In this document: in pieces, positions 1-9,000 of the stretch | How the letters are laid out: each line of letters starts with the position of its first letter | Numbering within the stretch: position 1 is the stretch's first letter | Assembly: GCF_025628885.1 (NCBI RefSeq) | Contig: NZ_JAOTIF010000029.1 | Span: 16,800 to 80,799, forward strand | Origin: Paraflavisolibacter caeni | Lineage (GTDB): Bacteria > Bacteroidota > Bacteroidia > Chitinophagales > Chitinophagaceae | Length of the DNA: 64,000 bases | Reading direction: 5' to 3' | Made by a program: the position numbers and the translations under genes | The notes under the pieces: model-generated | Seen by the model: the letters and a program-made list of their open reading frames with translations, nothing else | What the model was told of the DNA's origin: nothing | Databases searched by the model: none

Positions 1-210
1 GGTAAAATAGCATTCCCGGTCTTTGGCAATTTTGAAATTAACCTGACACAAAATAATAAGTCAAGAACTATTGGATACGAAAAAATACCGCATGTACAAC
101 AACCTATGATTGCAAAAGTTGTAGAATATTTTCTAAATAAAATACCAAACCCCTGCCCTCCTGAAGATGGAGTAGAAGTAATGCGCATCATGCAGGCTAT
201 GAGTAAATAA
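1..210 (+). CDS. Gfo/Idh/MocA family oxidoreductase, C-terminal end (partial)
   Basis: The window opens inside a reading frame on the plus strand that gives 69 residues before a TAA stop. The tail has the pattern seen at the C-terminus of Gfo/Idh/MocA NAD(P)-dependent sugar oxidoreductases: a HVQQPMIAKVVEYF segment, a proline/cysteine turn, then a helix ending EVMRIMQAM. The N-terminal Rossmann domain and catalytic residues lie outside the window, so neither the substrate nor the exact subfamily can be given. Family assignment rests on this short tail alone. Confidence 0.6.
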   Translation, partial: GKIAFPVFGNFEINLTQNNKSRTIGYEKIPHVQQPMIAKVVEYFLNKIPNPCPPEDGVEVMRIMQAMSK

Positions 211-297
211 ATTACTTGTCGGGCCGTTCTTTAATGCTCCTAATCATGCTTGAGAATTTGGAACGGTGTTTGAAATAGTACTCCTAAAATTGTGAGT

Positions 298-441
298 ATG
301 TTTCCGATGTGGATTTTTATTTTTATGATAGCATTTATCTGCTATCTGTTATATATAACCCGGCCCAATGAAGACAGCCTGAGTGTAATTGGTAGAAATC
401 AATTGAAAAAGCTTCAATATTGGATTAGGGGGAAAAAATAG
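298..441 (+). CDS. possible small single-pass membrane protein (47 aa)
   Basis: This is an ATG-started frame of 47 codons in the 344-bp gap between the oxidoreductase tail and the CDF gene. It encodes a hydrophobic stretch at about residues 4-20 (rich in W, F, I, M, Y), then a polar segment with basic residues at the end (IRGKK). That is the shape of a small inner-membrane protein with a positive cytoplasmic tail. No family is recognised. Hydrophobic N-terminus, tryptophans and charged tail argue against random sequence, but the frame is short and could be chance. The rest of the gap (211-297 and 442-554) shows nothing recognisable. Confidence 0.35.
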   Translation: MFPMWIFIFMIAFICYLLYITRPNEDSLSVIGRNQLKKLQYWIRGKK

Positions 442-554
442 TATATACTAAGTGGTTTGACTAACCCACTTTATTCATTCTTGTTTTAGTTCTTTTGTTT
501 TCTTACCATAGAAAAAAATACATCTTAATTTGTCATAAAATCGCTGATACTCTC

Positions 555-1457
555 CTATTGAGCATGTCCCGCTCCAGCGGGAGGTTGGGGAAGATGACCA
601 GGTTCTACATGTATTAATACATGCCCCACTTGCGGAAGCTCTTTCTTTAACGCATCCTGTACTTGGTGAGCAATTTCGTGTCCTTCTTTAACCGTTATAT
701 ACGCATTCACAATAATATGTAAATCTACATGATAACTGAGGCCAGACTTCCTTACATAACATTTTTCTGTATTGAGAACTCCGGGAACACTAAGTGATTT
801 CTTTCTGATATCCTCCACCACATCATCATACAAATGTTCATCCATAATTTCTCCAAGAGCAGGACGGAAAATCAGATAACTATTATAAAATATAATTATG
901 GACGCAATTAATGCCGCCCAGTCGTCGGCAGTTTCATAACCTTTGCCAAGAATTAAGGCTATTGAAATGCCTACAAATGCTGTTAAAGAAGTTAAGGCGT
1001 CACTCCTGTGATGCCAGGCGTCAGCTTTTAATGATGAACTGCCGGTTTCAGAACTCTTTTTGGAAACTATTCTGTAAAAAAATTCTTTTACAACTATTAT
1101 AAATCCTAAAACAATTAATGTATAAGGAGCAGGTAATTGGTGCGGCGTCCGGATATTTTGAATGCTTTCGTAAGCAATTACTGTGGCTGAGGTGATTAAA
1201 AATCCTACAACAATAAAGGTGATCAAAGGTTCAGCCCGCCCGTGTCCATATGGATGGTTCTCATCCGCAGGTCTGCTGGAATAATTAAGTCCAACTAAAA
1301 CCAAAAAAGAAGAAAATATATCTGAAGTTGATTCAATGGCATCAGCAATGAGAGCATATGAATTGCCAAAATAACCAGTTAAACCTTTTACTAAAGCGAG
1401 GCTGGCGTTTCCTGCAATGCTTAAATATGTTGTTTTAATTGCTTGTTCTTTCCTCAT
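555..1457 (-). CDS. cation diffusion facilitator (CDF) family transporter
   Basis: A 300-residue inner-membrane divalent-metal/proton antiporter. The sequence shows the usual six-helix CDF body followed by a cytoplasmic domain from about residue 205 (VPGVLNTEKCYVRKSG..., VDLHIIVNA, the ferredoxin-like metal-sensing fold). The transport site is visible: E42 and D46 in TM2 (segment ADAIESTSD) and H149 and D153 in TM5 (HHRSD). TM2 therefore carries E-x3-D, where zinc exporters such as YiiP use D-x3-D and many relatives H-x3-D. The HPYGHGRAEP loop after TM2 (68-77) is a CDF hallmark. The short C-terminal tail GHAQ holds an extra His. The gene is monocistronic between spacers. Metal specificity (Zn, Fe, Mn, Co) cannot be told. 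Confidence 0.9.
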   Translation of the reverse strand: MRKEQAIKTTYLSIAGNASLALVKGLTGYFGNSYALIADAIESTSDIFSSFLVLVGLNYSSRPADENHPYGHGRAEPLITFIVVGFLITSATVIAYESIQNIRTPHQLPAPYTLIVLGFIIVVKEFFYRIVSKKSSETGSSSLKADAWHHRSDALTSLTAFVGISIALILGKGYETADDWAALIASIIIFYNSYLIFRPALGEIMDEHLYDDVVEDIRKKSLSVPGVLNTEKCYVRKSGLSYHVDLHIIVNAYITVKEGHEIAHQVQDALKKELPQVGHVLIHVEPGHLPQPPAGAGHAQ

Positions 1458-1677
1458 CTTTCCTCAATTATTCGAAGTTGTCTGATTTTTTAGTACACCC
1501 ATAAACAGGGTTTACAAGGGCCAAAATTAGACGCAAATATGCATCACAGGATAGAATTCTCCTATTTTAAAATTCTTTCATGTGTGGAGATATTTTTTTA
1601 CATTAATTCCTTTTGGTCTATAATTTTATAAAAGGAAAACGAAATCAGGTGGTATAATTAAAAATTACAGGCATTCA

Positions 1678-3222
1678 ATGAAAACCTTTGATAGGATCAC
1701 TTACCAGAATAAAACAATTCTACTGATCCTTTTTTTCTTTTTTCTAAGATGCGTGCTTTCATTTATTTTGGAATTAGGAAATGACGAAGCTTATTATTGG
1801 ACCTATAGCAAGTCCCTCAAATTCAACTACTTCGACCATCCACCAATGGTTGCCTTCTTTATTCGTTTTTTTTCTGCAAATCTGGTATTGCAACAATATG
1901 AGGGTTTTATCAGGTTGGGTAGTGTTGTAGGTTGTGCTTTGTCTACTTGGTTTATGTTTAAAGCTACTGCAACGATACATTCAGAAAAAGCTGGCTGGCT
2001 TTCGGCTTGCATGTACAGCACATCGTTCTATGCAGCCATCATGGCCGGCCTGCATACTATGCCAGATGCGCCTCAAATGGTTTTCTGGACATTTAGTTTA
2101 TGGATGTTGGCCAAAATCACTACCGGTAATCAGAAATGGATCACTTGGATCTTTTTTGGCTTGGGTGCTGGTCTGTGCATTATGAGTAAGATTCATGGGG
2201 TTTTCCTTTGGTTTGGACTTGCCACCTTTACTTTACTTCAAAAAAGATCATGGTTAGCAAGACCTCAATTTTATGTTGCCTTGGTCACCTCTCTTTTGCT
2301 AACTAGCCCTATCCTTATCTGGAATATACAAAACAATTTTGCTACCTACCTTTTTCACAGCAGCCGTGTTACGATCAATGCCTTTATATTAAACCCCTAT
2401 GCATTTTTTGAAGAACTTTTGGGACAGTTTTTCTTCAATAACCCTTTTCATGTCATCATTATCATAGTAGCTCTTATTTCAATAAAGAACGATAAGCAAT
2501 TACAAAAAGAATCATTATCTCTTTTTAACTATATAGCACTTCCTCTTGCATTGGTATTACTTTTTATTGCGCTATTCAGGGATACGCTTCCACATTGGAA
2601 CGGACCTGCATACATTACTTTGCTCCCATTGGTAGGCGTATACTTATCTGATAAGAAATACACTTCATTATATCGAAGATTATTTCAATCGGGTCTAATA
2701 GGTTTTATTTCATTTTGCATTGGTTGGCCGGTAGTTAATAATTTTTTTCCTGGCACTTTTGGAAATAAAACAGGATTGGAGTTGGGAAAAGGAGATGTTA
2801 CCTTGGATAAATATGGTTGGCGCATAGCAGGGAAAAAGTTTTCAACGTTTTATTTAAGTGAAATTGCCAAAAGTAAAATTCCCAAAGGAACGCCAGTAGT
2901 AAGTTACAAATGGTGGGGAGCACATATTGAATATTACTTTTGTCGCCCCTTGAAGATTGAAATGATTGGTTTGGGCGGAAAGAATACACTCCACGAATAT
3001 TTCTGGACAAATAAAGAAAAAATAGGCCAGGTCAATATGACTACAGCCTACTGTATCATACCCTCCGATGAATATTATAATGCAAAAGTTCGTTATGCTG
3101 AATATTACAACAATATCGACTCCGTAACTACTATAAAAGTTATGCGAAACAACCTTCCTGCACATAACTTTTATGTATATCAACTAAATGGTTGGAAAGG
3201 TAAAATTCCCGTTATACAGTAG
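1678..3222 (+). CDS. GT39/ArnT-like polyprenyl-phosphate glycosyltransferase
   Basis: A 514-residue polytopic membrane protein of the GT-C fold (dolichyl-phosphate-mannose mannosyltransferase / ArnT group). The first periplasmic loop carries the family signature: NDEAYYW at 35-41, with the acidic pair that serves as catalytic base and metal ligand, and DHPP at 53-56. About a dozen hydrophobic segments follow, then a C-terminal soluble part from about 390. Enzymes of this group move a sugar from undecaprenyl/polyprenyl phosphate to a lipid, glycan or protein on the periplasmic face. The acceptor is unknown. It converges with rpiA (17 bp between stop codons) with no clear hairpin between them. 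The start is ATG 1678. Confidence 0.85.
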   Translation: MKTFDRITYQNKTILLILFFFFLRCVLSFILELGNDEAYYWTYSKSLKFNYFDHPPMVAFFIRFFSANLVLQQYEGFIRLGSVVGCALSTWFMFKATATIHSEKAGWLSACMYSTSFYAAIMAGLHTMPDAPQMVFWTFSLWMLAKITTGNQKWITWIFFGLGAGLCIMSKIHGVFLWFGLATFTLLQKRSWLARPQFYVALVTSLLLTSPILIWNIQNNFATYLFHSSRVTINAFILNPYAFFEELLGQFFFNNPFHVIIIIVALISIKNDKQLQKESLSLFNYIALPLALVLLFIALFRDTLPHWNGPAYITLLPLVGVYLSDKKYTSLYRRLFQSGLIGFISFCIGWPVVNNFFPGTFGNKTGLELGKGDVTLDKYGWRIAGKKFSTFYLSEIAKSKIPKGTPVVSYKWWGAHIEYYFCRPLKIEMIGLGGKNTLHEYFWTNKEKIGQVNMTTAYCIIPSDEYYNAKVRYAEYYNNIDSVTTIKVMRNNLPAHNFYVYQLNGWKGKIPVIQ

Positions 3223-3239
3223 ATTGGTATATACAAAAA

Positions 3240-3920
3240 CTAACTTAAATAGCGTATTTCCCCATTAGAATAACTTATAAATGCTCCATTTGCCATACCT
3301 AAAAACAAACCAACTTCTACCAGTCCAGGAATATTTTTTAATTGGAAATGCAATGAAGTAGGATCTTCAATTTGGTTAAAATAACAATCAAGTATATAAT
3401 GTCCATGATCAGTAATAAATATTTGTCCATCGCGCTCCCTTAGTTCAACTTTTGTACAACCAAGATGCTCTATTTTATGTTTGGTTTGTTTCCAGCCGTA
3501 TGGAACGACTTCAACTGGCAGGGGAAACTTACCTAACTTGGACACATATTTATGTTCATCTGCAATAATGATGAATTGTTTTGAGTTAGCTGCAACCATT
3601 TTCTCCTGTAGTAGTGCACCTCCGCCTCCCTTGATCAATTGCAATTGATGAGTAATTTCATCTGCTCCATCAATAGTAAGATCAATGAATTCTACATCAT
3701 TCAGTTCGGATACTGGAATTTTGTGTTGCTGCATCAGATTTTTAGTTGCTATTGAAGTAGGAACACCCTTACAGTTAAGTCCATTTTTAATTTTTTCTGC
3801 AAGTGCAAGAATAAACCAATAAACAGTCGAACCAGTACCAATTCCGATGGTCATATTTGGCTTTACTAATTCAGCTGCTTTTCTGCCTACAAGTTGTTTT
3901 GCCTGTTCATTTGAAGACAC
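3240..3920 (-). CDS. rpiA: ribose-5-phosphate isomerase A
   Basis: Interconverts ribose 5-phosphate and ribulose 5-phosphate in the non-oxidative pentose phosphate pathway (cytosol). The 226-residue length is typical. Visible motifs: the phosphate loop IGIGTGSTV near residue 25, the catalytic segment LTIDGADEI, and KGGGGALLQEKM with the active-site Lys. The start codon is GTG at 3920; no ATG lies near the expected N-terminus. It sits 55 bp downstream of zwf on the same strand, so the two probably form a transcription unit linking the oxidative and isomerisation steps. No gnd or pgl is present in the window. Confidence 0.95.
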   Translation of the reverse strand: MSSNEQAKQLVGRKAAELVKPNMTIGIGTGSTVYWFILALAEKIKNGLNCKGVPTSIATKNLMQQHKIPVSELNDVEFIDLTIDGADEITHQLQLIKGGGGALLQEKMVAANSKQFIIIADEHKYVSKLGKFPLPVEVVPYGWKQTKHKIEHLGCTKVELRERDGQIFITDHGHYILDCYFNQIEDPTSLHFQLKNIPGLVEVGLFLGMANGAFISYSNGEIRYLS

Positions 3921-3975
3921 TTTATAAGATTTTTAATTCTTTATTTTATTTGTATAGCGATTCTAAAAAGTAAAT

Positions 3976-5502
3976 TTATTGATTGCTCTCATCTTTCCCT
4001 GCTAAGGGGAGAGTGATCCAGTTGTGCCCATCACGAGCGATCAAAGCCTCAGAATCCTCTGGTCCCCATGAACCTGGAGAATAATTAGGAAAGTCTATTG
4101 GAGGACGGCTTTGCCAGGCTTCAATTATGGGCATTATAACCTTCCATGAGGCTTCAACCTGGTCAGATCTCATGAATAAAGTAGCGTCTCCTTCCATAAC
4201 ATCTAATAACAATGTTTCATAAGCTTCCGGCTCAGCTACTTCATACTCATCTTTATACTTGAACATCATGTTTACAGGATTCAATGTCATTGCTGTCCCT
4301 GGTCTTTTGGCCTGAAATCTGAGCCTGATGTCTGCTTCTGGAGTGATACTGAAGATGATACGATTTGACCTCCATGTTTCTGCAGCTTCTTGTGGAAAAG
4401 AAAAAACTGGGGCTGGGCGGAATACAACAGAAATGGCTGTAGCCTTGGAATTCATTCGCTTTCCGGTTCTTACATAAAATGGTACATCTTGCCACCGCCA
4501 ATTGTCAATGTAAAATTTTACAGCTGCAAATGTTTCAACTCCGGACTGTGGTGCAACTTTATCTTCCTGCCTGTAACTTTTCACCTGTTTACCCATCATC
4601 CATCCTCCGGCATATTGACCCCGTACAGCAAACCCATGTACACTTTCCCTTGTAATCTTTCTGATAGCATTTAATACGTCTGTCTTCTTATTTCTAATCT
4701 CATTGGCGTCAAAAGAAAGAGGCGGCTCCATTGCAATCATACATAAAAGCTGGAGAATATGATTTTGAACCATATCTCTTAATGCTCCTGATCCTTCATA
4801 ATAATCACCTCTCCCATCTACTCCAACAGTTTCAGAAGCTGTGATCTGTATATGATCAATATAATTTCTATTCCAAATGGGTTCAAATAAAGCATTAGCA
4901 AATCTAAAAGCAAGAATATTCTGAACAGTCTCTTTACCTAGATAATGATCAATCCTGTATATCTGCTCTTCTTCGAAAATATTACTAAGTAGTAAATTAA
5001 GCTCGTGAGCACTTTGAAGATCATGCCCAAATGGCTTTTCAACTACTATACGTGTTGATTCCCTTTGAAAACAACTGGGTAACTGCTGTAAGTTTTTTGC
5101 TATAACGGGCACTAATTGTGGAGCTACTGCTAGGTAAAAGATTACAATCGGGGTAACACCAAATTCCTTTTCCTTGGCAGTAATGCAGTCTGTAATTTGT
5201 GTATAACAGGATGCATCCGATGCATCAAATTGTAGGTAACTGACATTTTTAGCAAATGTTTCCCATGCTCCATCCCCTTTATCTTTCCTTCTGCTGAATT
5301 CTTTTATTCCTTTTAATAAATGGTCGCGGTATCGGTCATTAGTATATTCACTCCTTCCAATACCATAAATGGCAAATCGATCTGGCATTCGCTGATCTAC
5401 ATATAAATTGAAAAGAGCTGGAATAAGTTTACGGTAATTCAGATCTCCACTTCCACCAAATATGAAGAGTAGAGAATACGGAGGTTTCTTTGTATGCTGC
5501 AT
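3976..5502 (-). CDS. zwf: glucose-6-phosphate 1-dehydrogenase
   Basis: First enzyme of the oxidative pentose phosphate pathway, oxidising glucose 6-phosphate to 6-phosphogluconolactone with NAD(P)+. The 508-residue protein has the dinucleotide-binding loop FGGSGDL at 15-21, EKPFGHD near residue 155, and the active-site signature RIDHYLGKE near residue 185. The C-terminal domain includes PFYVRTGKRM. The nucleotide loop has FGGSGDLNYRKL where many homologues have GASGDL and a Lys-rich stretch; this is a mild variation. It is the promoter-proximal gene of a zwf-rpiA pair. The start ATG 5502 places the Rossmann loop at the expected distance. Confidence 0.96.
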   Translation of the reverse strand: MQHTKKPPYSLLFIFGGSGDLNYRKLIPALFNLYVDQRMPDRFAIYGIGRSEYTNDRYRDHLLKGIKEFSRRKDKGDGAWETFAKNVSYLQFDASDASCYTQITDCITAKEKEFGVTPIVIFYLAVAPQLVPVIAKNLQQLPSCFQRESTRIVVEKPFGHDLQSAHELNLLLSNIFEEEQIYRIDHYLGKETVQNILAFRFANALFEPIWNRNYIDHIQITASETVGVDGRGDYYEGSGALRDMVQNHILQLLCMIAMEPPLSFDANEIRNKKTDVLNAIRKITRESVHGFAVRGQYAGGWMMGKQVKSYRQEDKVAPQSGVETFAAVKFYIDNWRWQDVPFYVRTGKRMNSKATAISVVFRPAPVFSFPQEAAETWRSNRIIFSITPEADIRLRFQAKRPGTAMTLNPVNMMFKYKDEYEVAEPEAYETLLLDVMEGDATLFMRSDQVEASWKVIMPIIEAWQSRPPIDFPNYSPGSWGPEDSEALIARDGHNWITLPLAGKDESNQ

Positions 5503-5635
5503 AATCTGTTTTTCTAAAATGCTAATTCACATCTTTTTACTTCACAGAGAACAGATAATTGGTTATTATTTACTAAAAGGTTAAAAAATACTGCAAAGAA
5601 AGCCCACTACAGGTCCAGCAGAATAGTCTATTGCC

Positions 5636-5950
5636 TCAATTCATTTGGCAAAGCTGAATATCTTGGAGATGATGCTTTATTGCTGTATCATTTAAATGTA
5701 ACAAGTTTGATTCTGACACATAATCAGCAAGACTTCCTTCATTATCAACGATTCTTAAGAATTGAAGGAAATGATCTTCTGTATATATACAAAGGTTAAT
5801 GGATGGTTCATGAATATCATAAATACGGAAATAGATACTGCCTGATTTCTTTTCAATATGGAGAATTAAATGCTCAAATGACCATTTTTCAAGAGGTGTA
5901 GTTACAACCTTATCAAACCCATAAATAATAAGCAGTTCAGTAGTTAGCAT
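5636..5950 (-). CDS. hypothetical protein (104 aa)
   Basis: A short soluble protein of no family I recognise. It is rich in aromatic and acidic residues, has no signal peptide or membrane segment, and alternates predicted strands (IYFRIYDI, NLCIYTEDHF) with a C-terminal helical part ending in QLCQMN. Composition looks coding: ATG start, normal amino-acid mix, and it fills most of the space between zwf and the GH106 gene on the same strand. The small mixed alpha/beta appearance suggests a regulatory or adaptor-like protein, but nothing in the sequence gives a function. Confidence 0.6.
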   Translation of the reverse strand: MLTTELLIIYGFDKVVTTPLEKWSFEHLILHIEKKSGSIYFRIYDIHEPSINLCIYTEDHFLQFLRIVDNEGSLADYVSESNLLHLNDTAIKHHLQDIQLCQMN

Positions 5951-6062
5951 GTTTGATTGAATTTGGTGTTTGTAATCGAATATACAGCTTTTGTAAAGTT
6001 AACATTTGTTTGCTGTTTGGAACAAAGAATAAAATACATATACTCATATTTTAATATACAAA

Positions 6063-9000
6063 CTATACCTCTTTTAAAACCCCACAAAGCAATAACACCG
6101 GTCCTATCAAGCCAGATTCCAACAAAGGTGAATCTTTATGATAATGCTTCCATGTTGTAAAGGTCACCCGACCATCTTCAGGTTTCGGAGCACCTATGGT
6201 ATACCATTCCGGAACTTCCAAAATACCACCATTGAAAAGACTTTCCATACCACTCGAGCCTGCCCCAGGAGAAAATCGATAAGGATCTGGTGCTTGTTCA
6301 TCCCCAATAAGCCTATTAGGCCAAAGATTAGTTACTTTGATAACTACAGTGTTGGTACCTGCTTGAACAGCCTTAGTAATTTCAATTCTGTATGGTCGCT
6401 TCCAAAATATTCCAAGGTTTACTCCATTTAATAATACTTCGGCAATGACCTCTACCCTTCCCAAATCCAAAAAATAGCGAAGCTCGGACTTCTTCTTCTG
6501 GAATGAAGTAGAAAATGAAATTTTATATTCCGCTGTACCTGAAAAATACTTTACACCAGCATTTGCGTGCTTGTGTAGGGAAGATAGTAATGGTAATATT
6601 ACATTTGAAGGCGCACCTTTCCCATATGGGAATTGAACTTCCCAGGGGCCTTCAAGTTTTCTTGTTTCTGGAATTTCTGATACAACAAACTTTTTTTGTT
6701 TTCCAGAATGATAACACAAACTATACTCCCCATTCTGCCAGAAAAGAAGCGCTGTTTTTTTATAAGCCGTAATTTCAACCGCAAAAGGAGGATGTTGCAA
6801 TTCTGATAAATGAGTAGCCAACTGCTTGACATCTTCTTCATTTAGGACTTTTGAAATAAACTCTGGCTTGGTCATATCCCCATTATAATAGGAAATATTT
6901 TCAGTGCTCATATCTCCCAATGGAGGATGAACAATAGATTTTCCCTTTGTACCCTCTCCGGCTTTTTTCCCTGATACATAAACTACTGGTTCACCATTAT
7001 GATAAATAAGGGCAATATGTGTCCAACCACTAATGGAAATAGGAACCGCTAAAATCAGAATGGGAGCTTCTCCACCATGTTCCCATACGGCTACACCATT
7101 ACGACCAACAGTAATTCCACATGTTACATGTCCTTCACCATAAATTTCTTTGCCATTCAATGGATAAATGGCATAATAATCAGTCCAGGGATGTTTGATG
7201 CCTTCCGAAAAAATACTGGATTGAAGCATAACAGGCATTTCTGGCTTTGCCCAAAAACTGATAGAAAAATTATTGACAACATTTTGGTAAAGCTGAAAAG
7301 CGGAAGGAGGATAAATATCTGTGCTAAGTAGCGGTTTTTGATCCTTTAAAACAGCATGCAACCTCCTGGAAGAAACAGGTTTACGAAAAACGATAAAGAC
7401 CGAGCCATAAGGTTCCAATTGCAAAGGCATACGAATACAGTCTTCAACTATTTCATAAATATTCAAATTGATGATTCGGCCCGTAACCGCATCCCAAAGT
7501 TCTGGTTGTTTATTTTCAATTCGAAAAGTACAGATCCATTGTTCGTAAGTCCTTCTTTGATTACTGATGAAAAAAAAGTCTGTGTCACCGGATTTTTTAT
7601 GGATATAGCATACTGGGGCTTTACCCGTTTGACTTAATGCTTCAAAATCGGGCTTTAATTTTAATTCCTGAAATATACTGACTAATGATTGCCCATAATA
7701 AACGTAGCCTTTTCCAAACTTATTCACTGTAACGGCTTCACCATCGATCCCTCCCCATATTTCTTGAGCAACTTTCTGAAAAACGGCATCTCTATCTGCA
7801 AAGTCATTTAATCCTAATGAATGTAGTGGCTTTGCACCCACCATCACCATGCCTTCCTGAACTAGTGCACGGAGTTTGAGAAGTAGCTCCAGGCTTATAG
7901 CTTTAAATTCTTGTAATATCAACACTCTGTAGTTCATTCCATCATTCAATTCTAACCTGCCATTTTTGATAGTCACTTTTTGAATGATGGTTTCCGCATT
8001 GATCATGTCATAATCATAGCCTTCAGGTGGTGATGGATGTAAATCCGATCGATTTACTTTAGTATATAAGTTGGCATCTTCACCTGAAAAATAAACTAGA
8101 TCAGCAACAACTAATCCTTGTTGCAGTATGCCCTGACATCTGGCAATATAGGAGAGCCAACTTCTTCCTTCTTTCCACCAGGTATTGGTACGGTCAAAAT
8201 GAATACCCCAGGGCCCCATGGTCATTCCGGGGACAGCTGTTGGATGCGGCTGATGTGCAAAACGGTGTATAATCAACCTATTGATGCCCTTCGTAAACAT
8301 CTTATCTCCTAATGCCTTCATTGCGAAAGGATATTCTTGCCAGCGCCCAGACTCTGGTTCAGCAGTATACGCCTCTGCACCTACAAACTTTTGACCATTA
8401 GTGTGTGCAATGGAAGCTGCCAGCTTCAATGTCCTGTCCAATGTACGGTTACTTTGTAAAACAGAATGAAGACCATACCAGCTTTCTCCAATATTCACAT
8501 CCACCTTTGCCCCGATTTGCATCTCCTCCATCGGCCCTCTGTCATAAGGCTGAATATAAGGGGTAAGTTGATGTTCCCTGCATAAGGCAGCAAATCGTCC
8601 ATAATAATGATCTGCAATTAAACCTGCTTGCGTGCGGCGGAAATCCCACAAGAATCGTTCGGTAGTCTCAACATCCTCTATGATCCGTCCTGTAAGGATG
8701 GGAAGATATTTAGTGATTTCATAGCCACTGCGCTGTTTAAACTCTTGATGAAACAACGGGGTCCAGTTTTGCGAACGGGCTTCATAACTGTCAATTTCTA
8801 CGCCAGCAGCACCTCTGGATGCAAGTGTTTTGAGCAAAGGCAAAAATGACTCCATCATTTTTTGAAAGTGAAATTCAAAAGCTTCAGAACTATACTTGTC
8901 ACATTCAAGTCCGATTCCCTGGTCTGGAGCTGCACGGTTTAGTGTACCCACCGGCGTATAACCAATTCTTAATAGGGTCCAGTCTCCTGGTGGCGCATTC

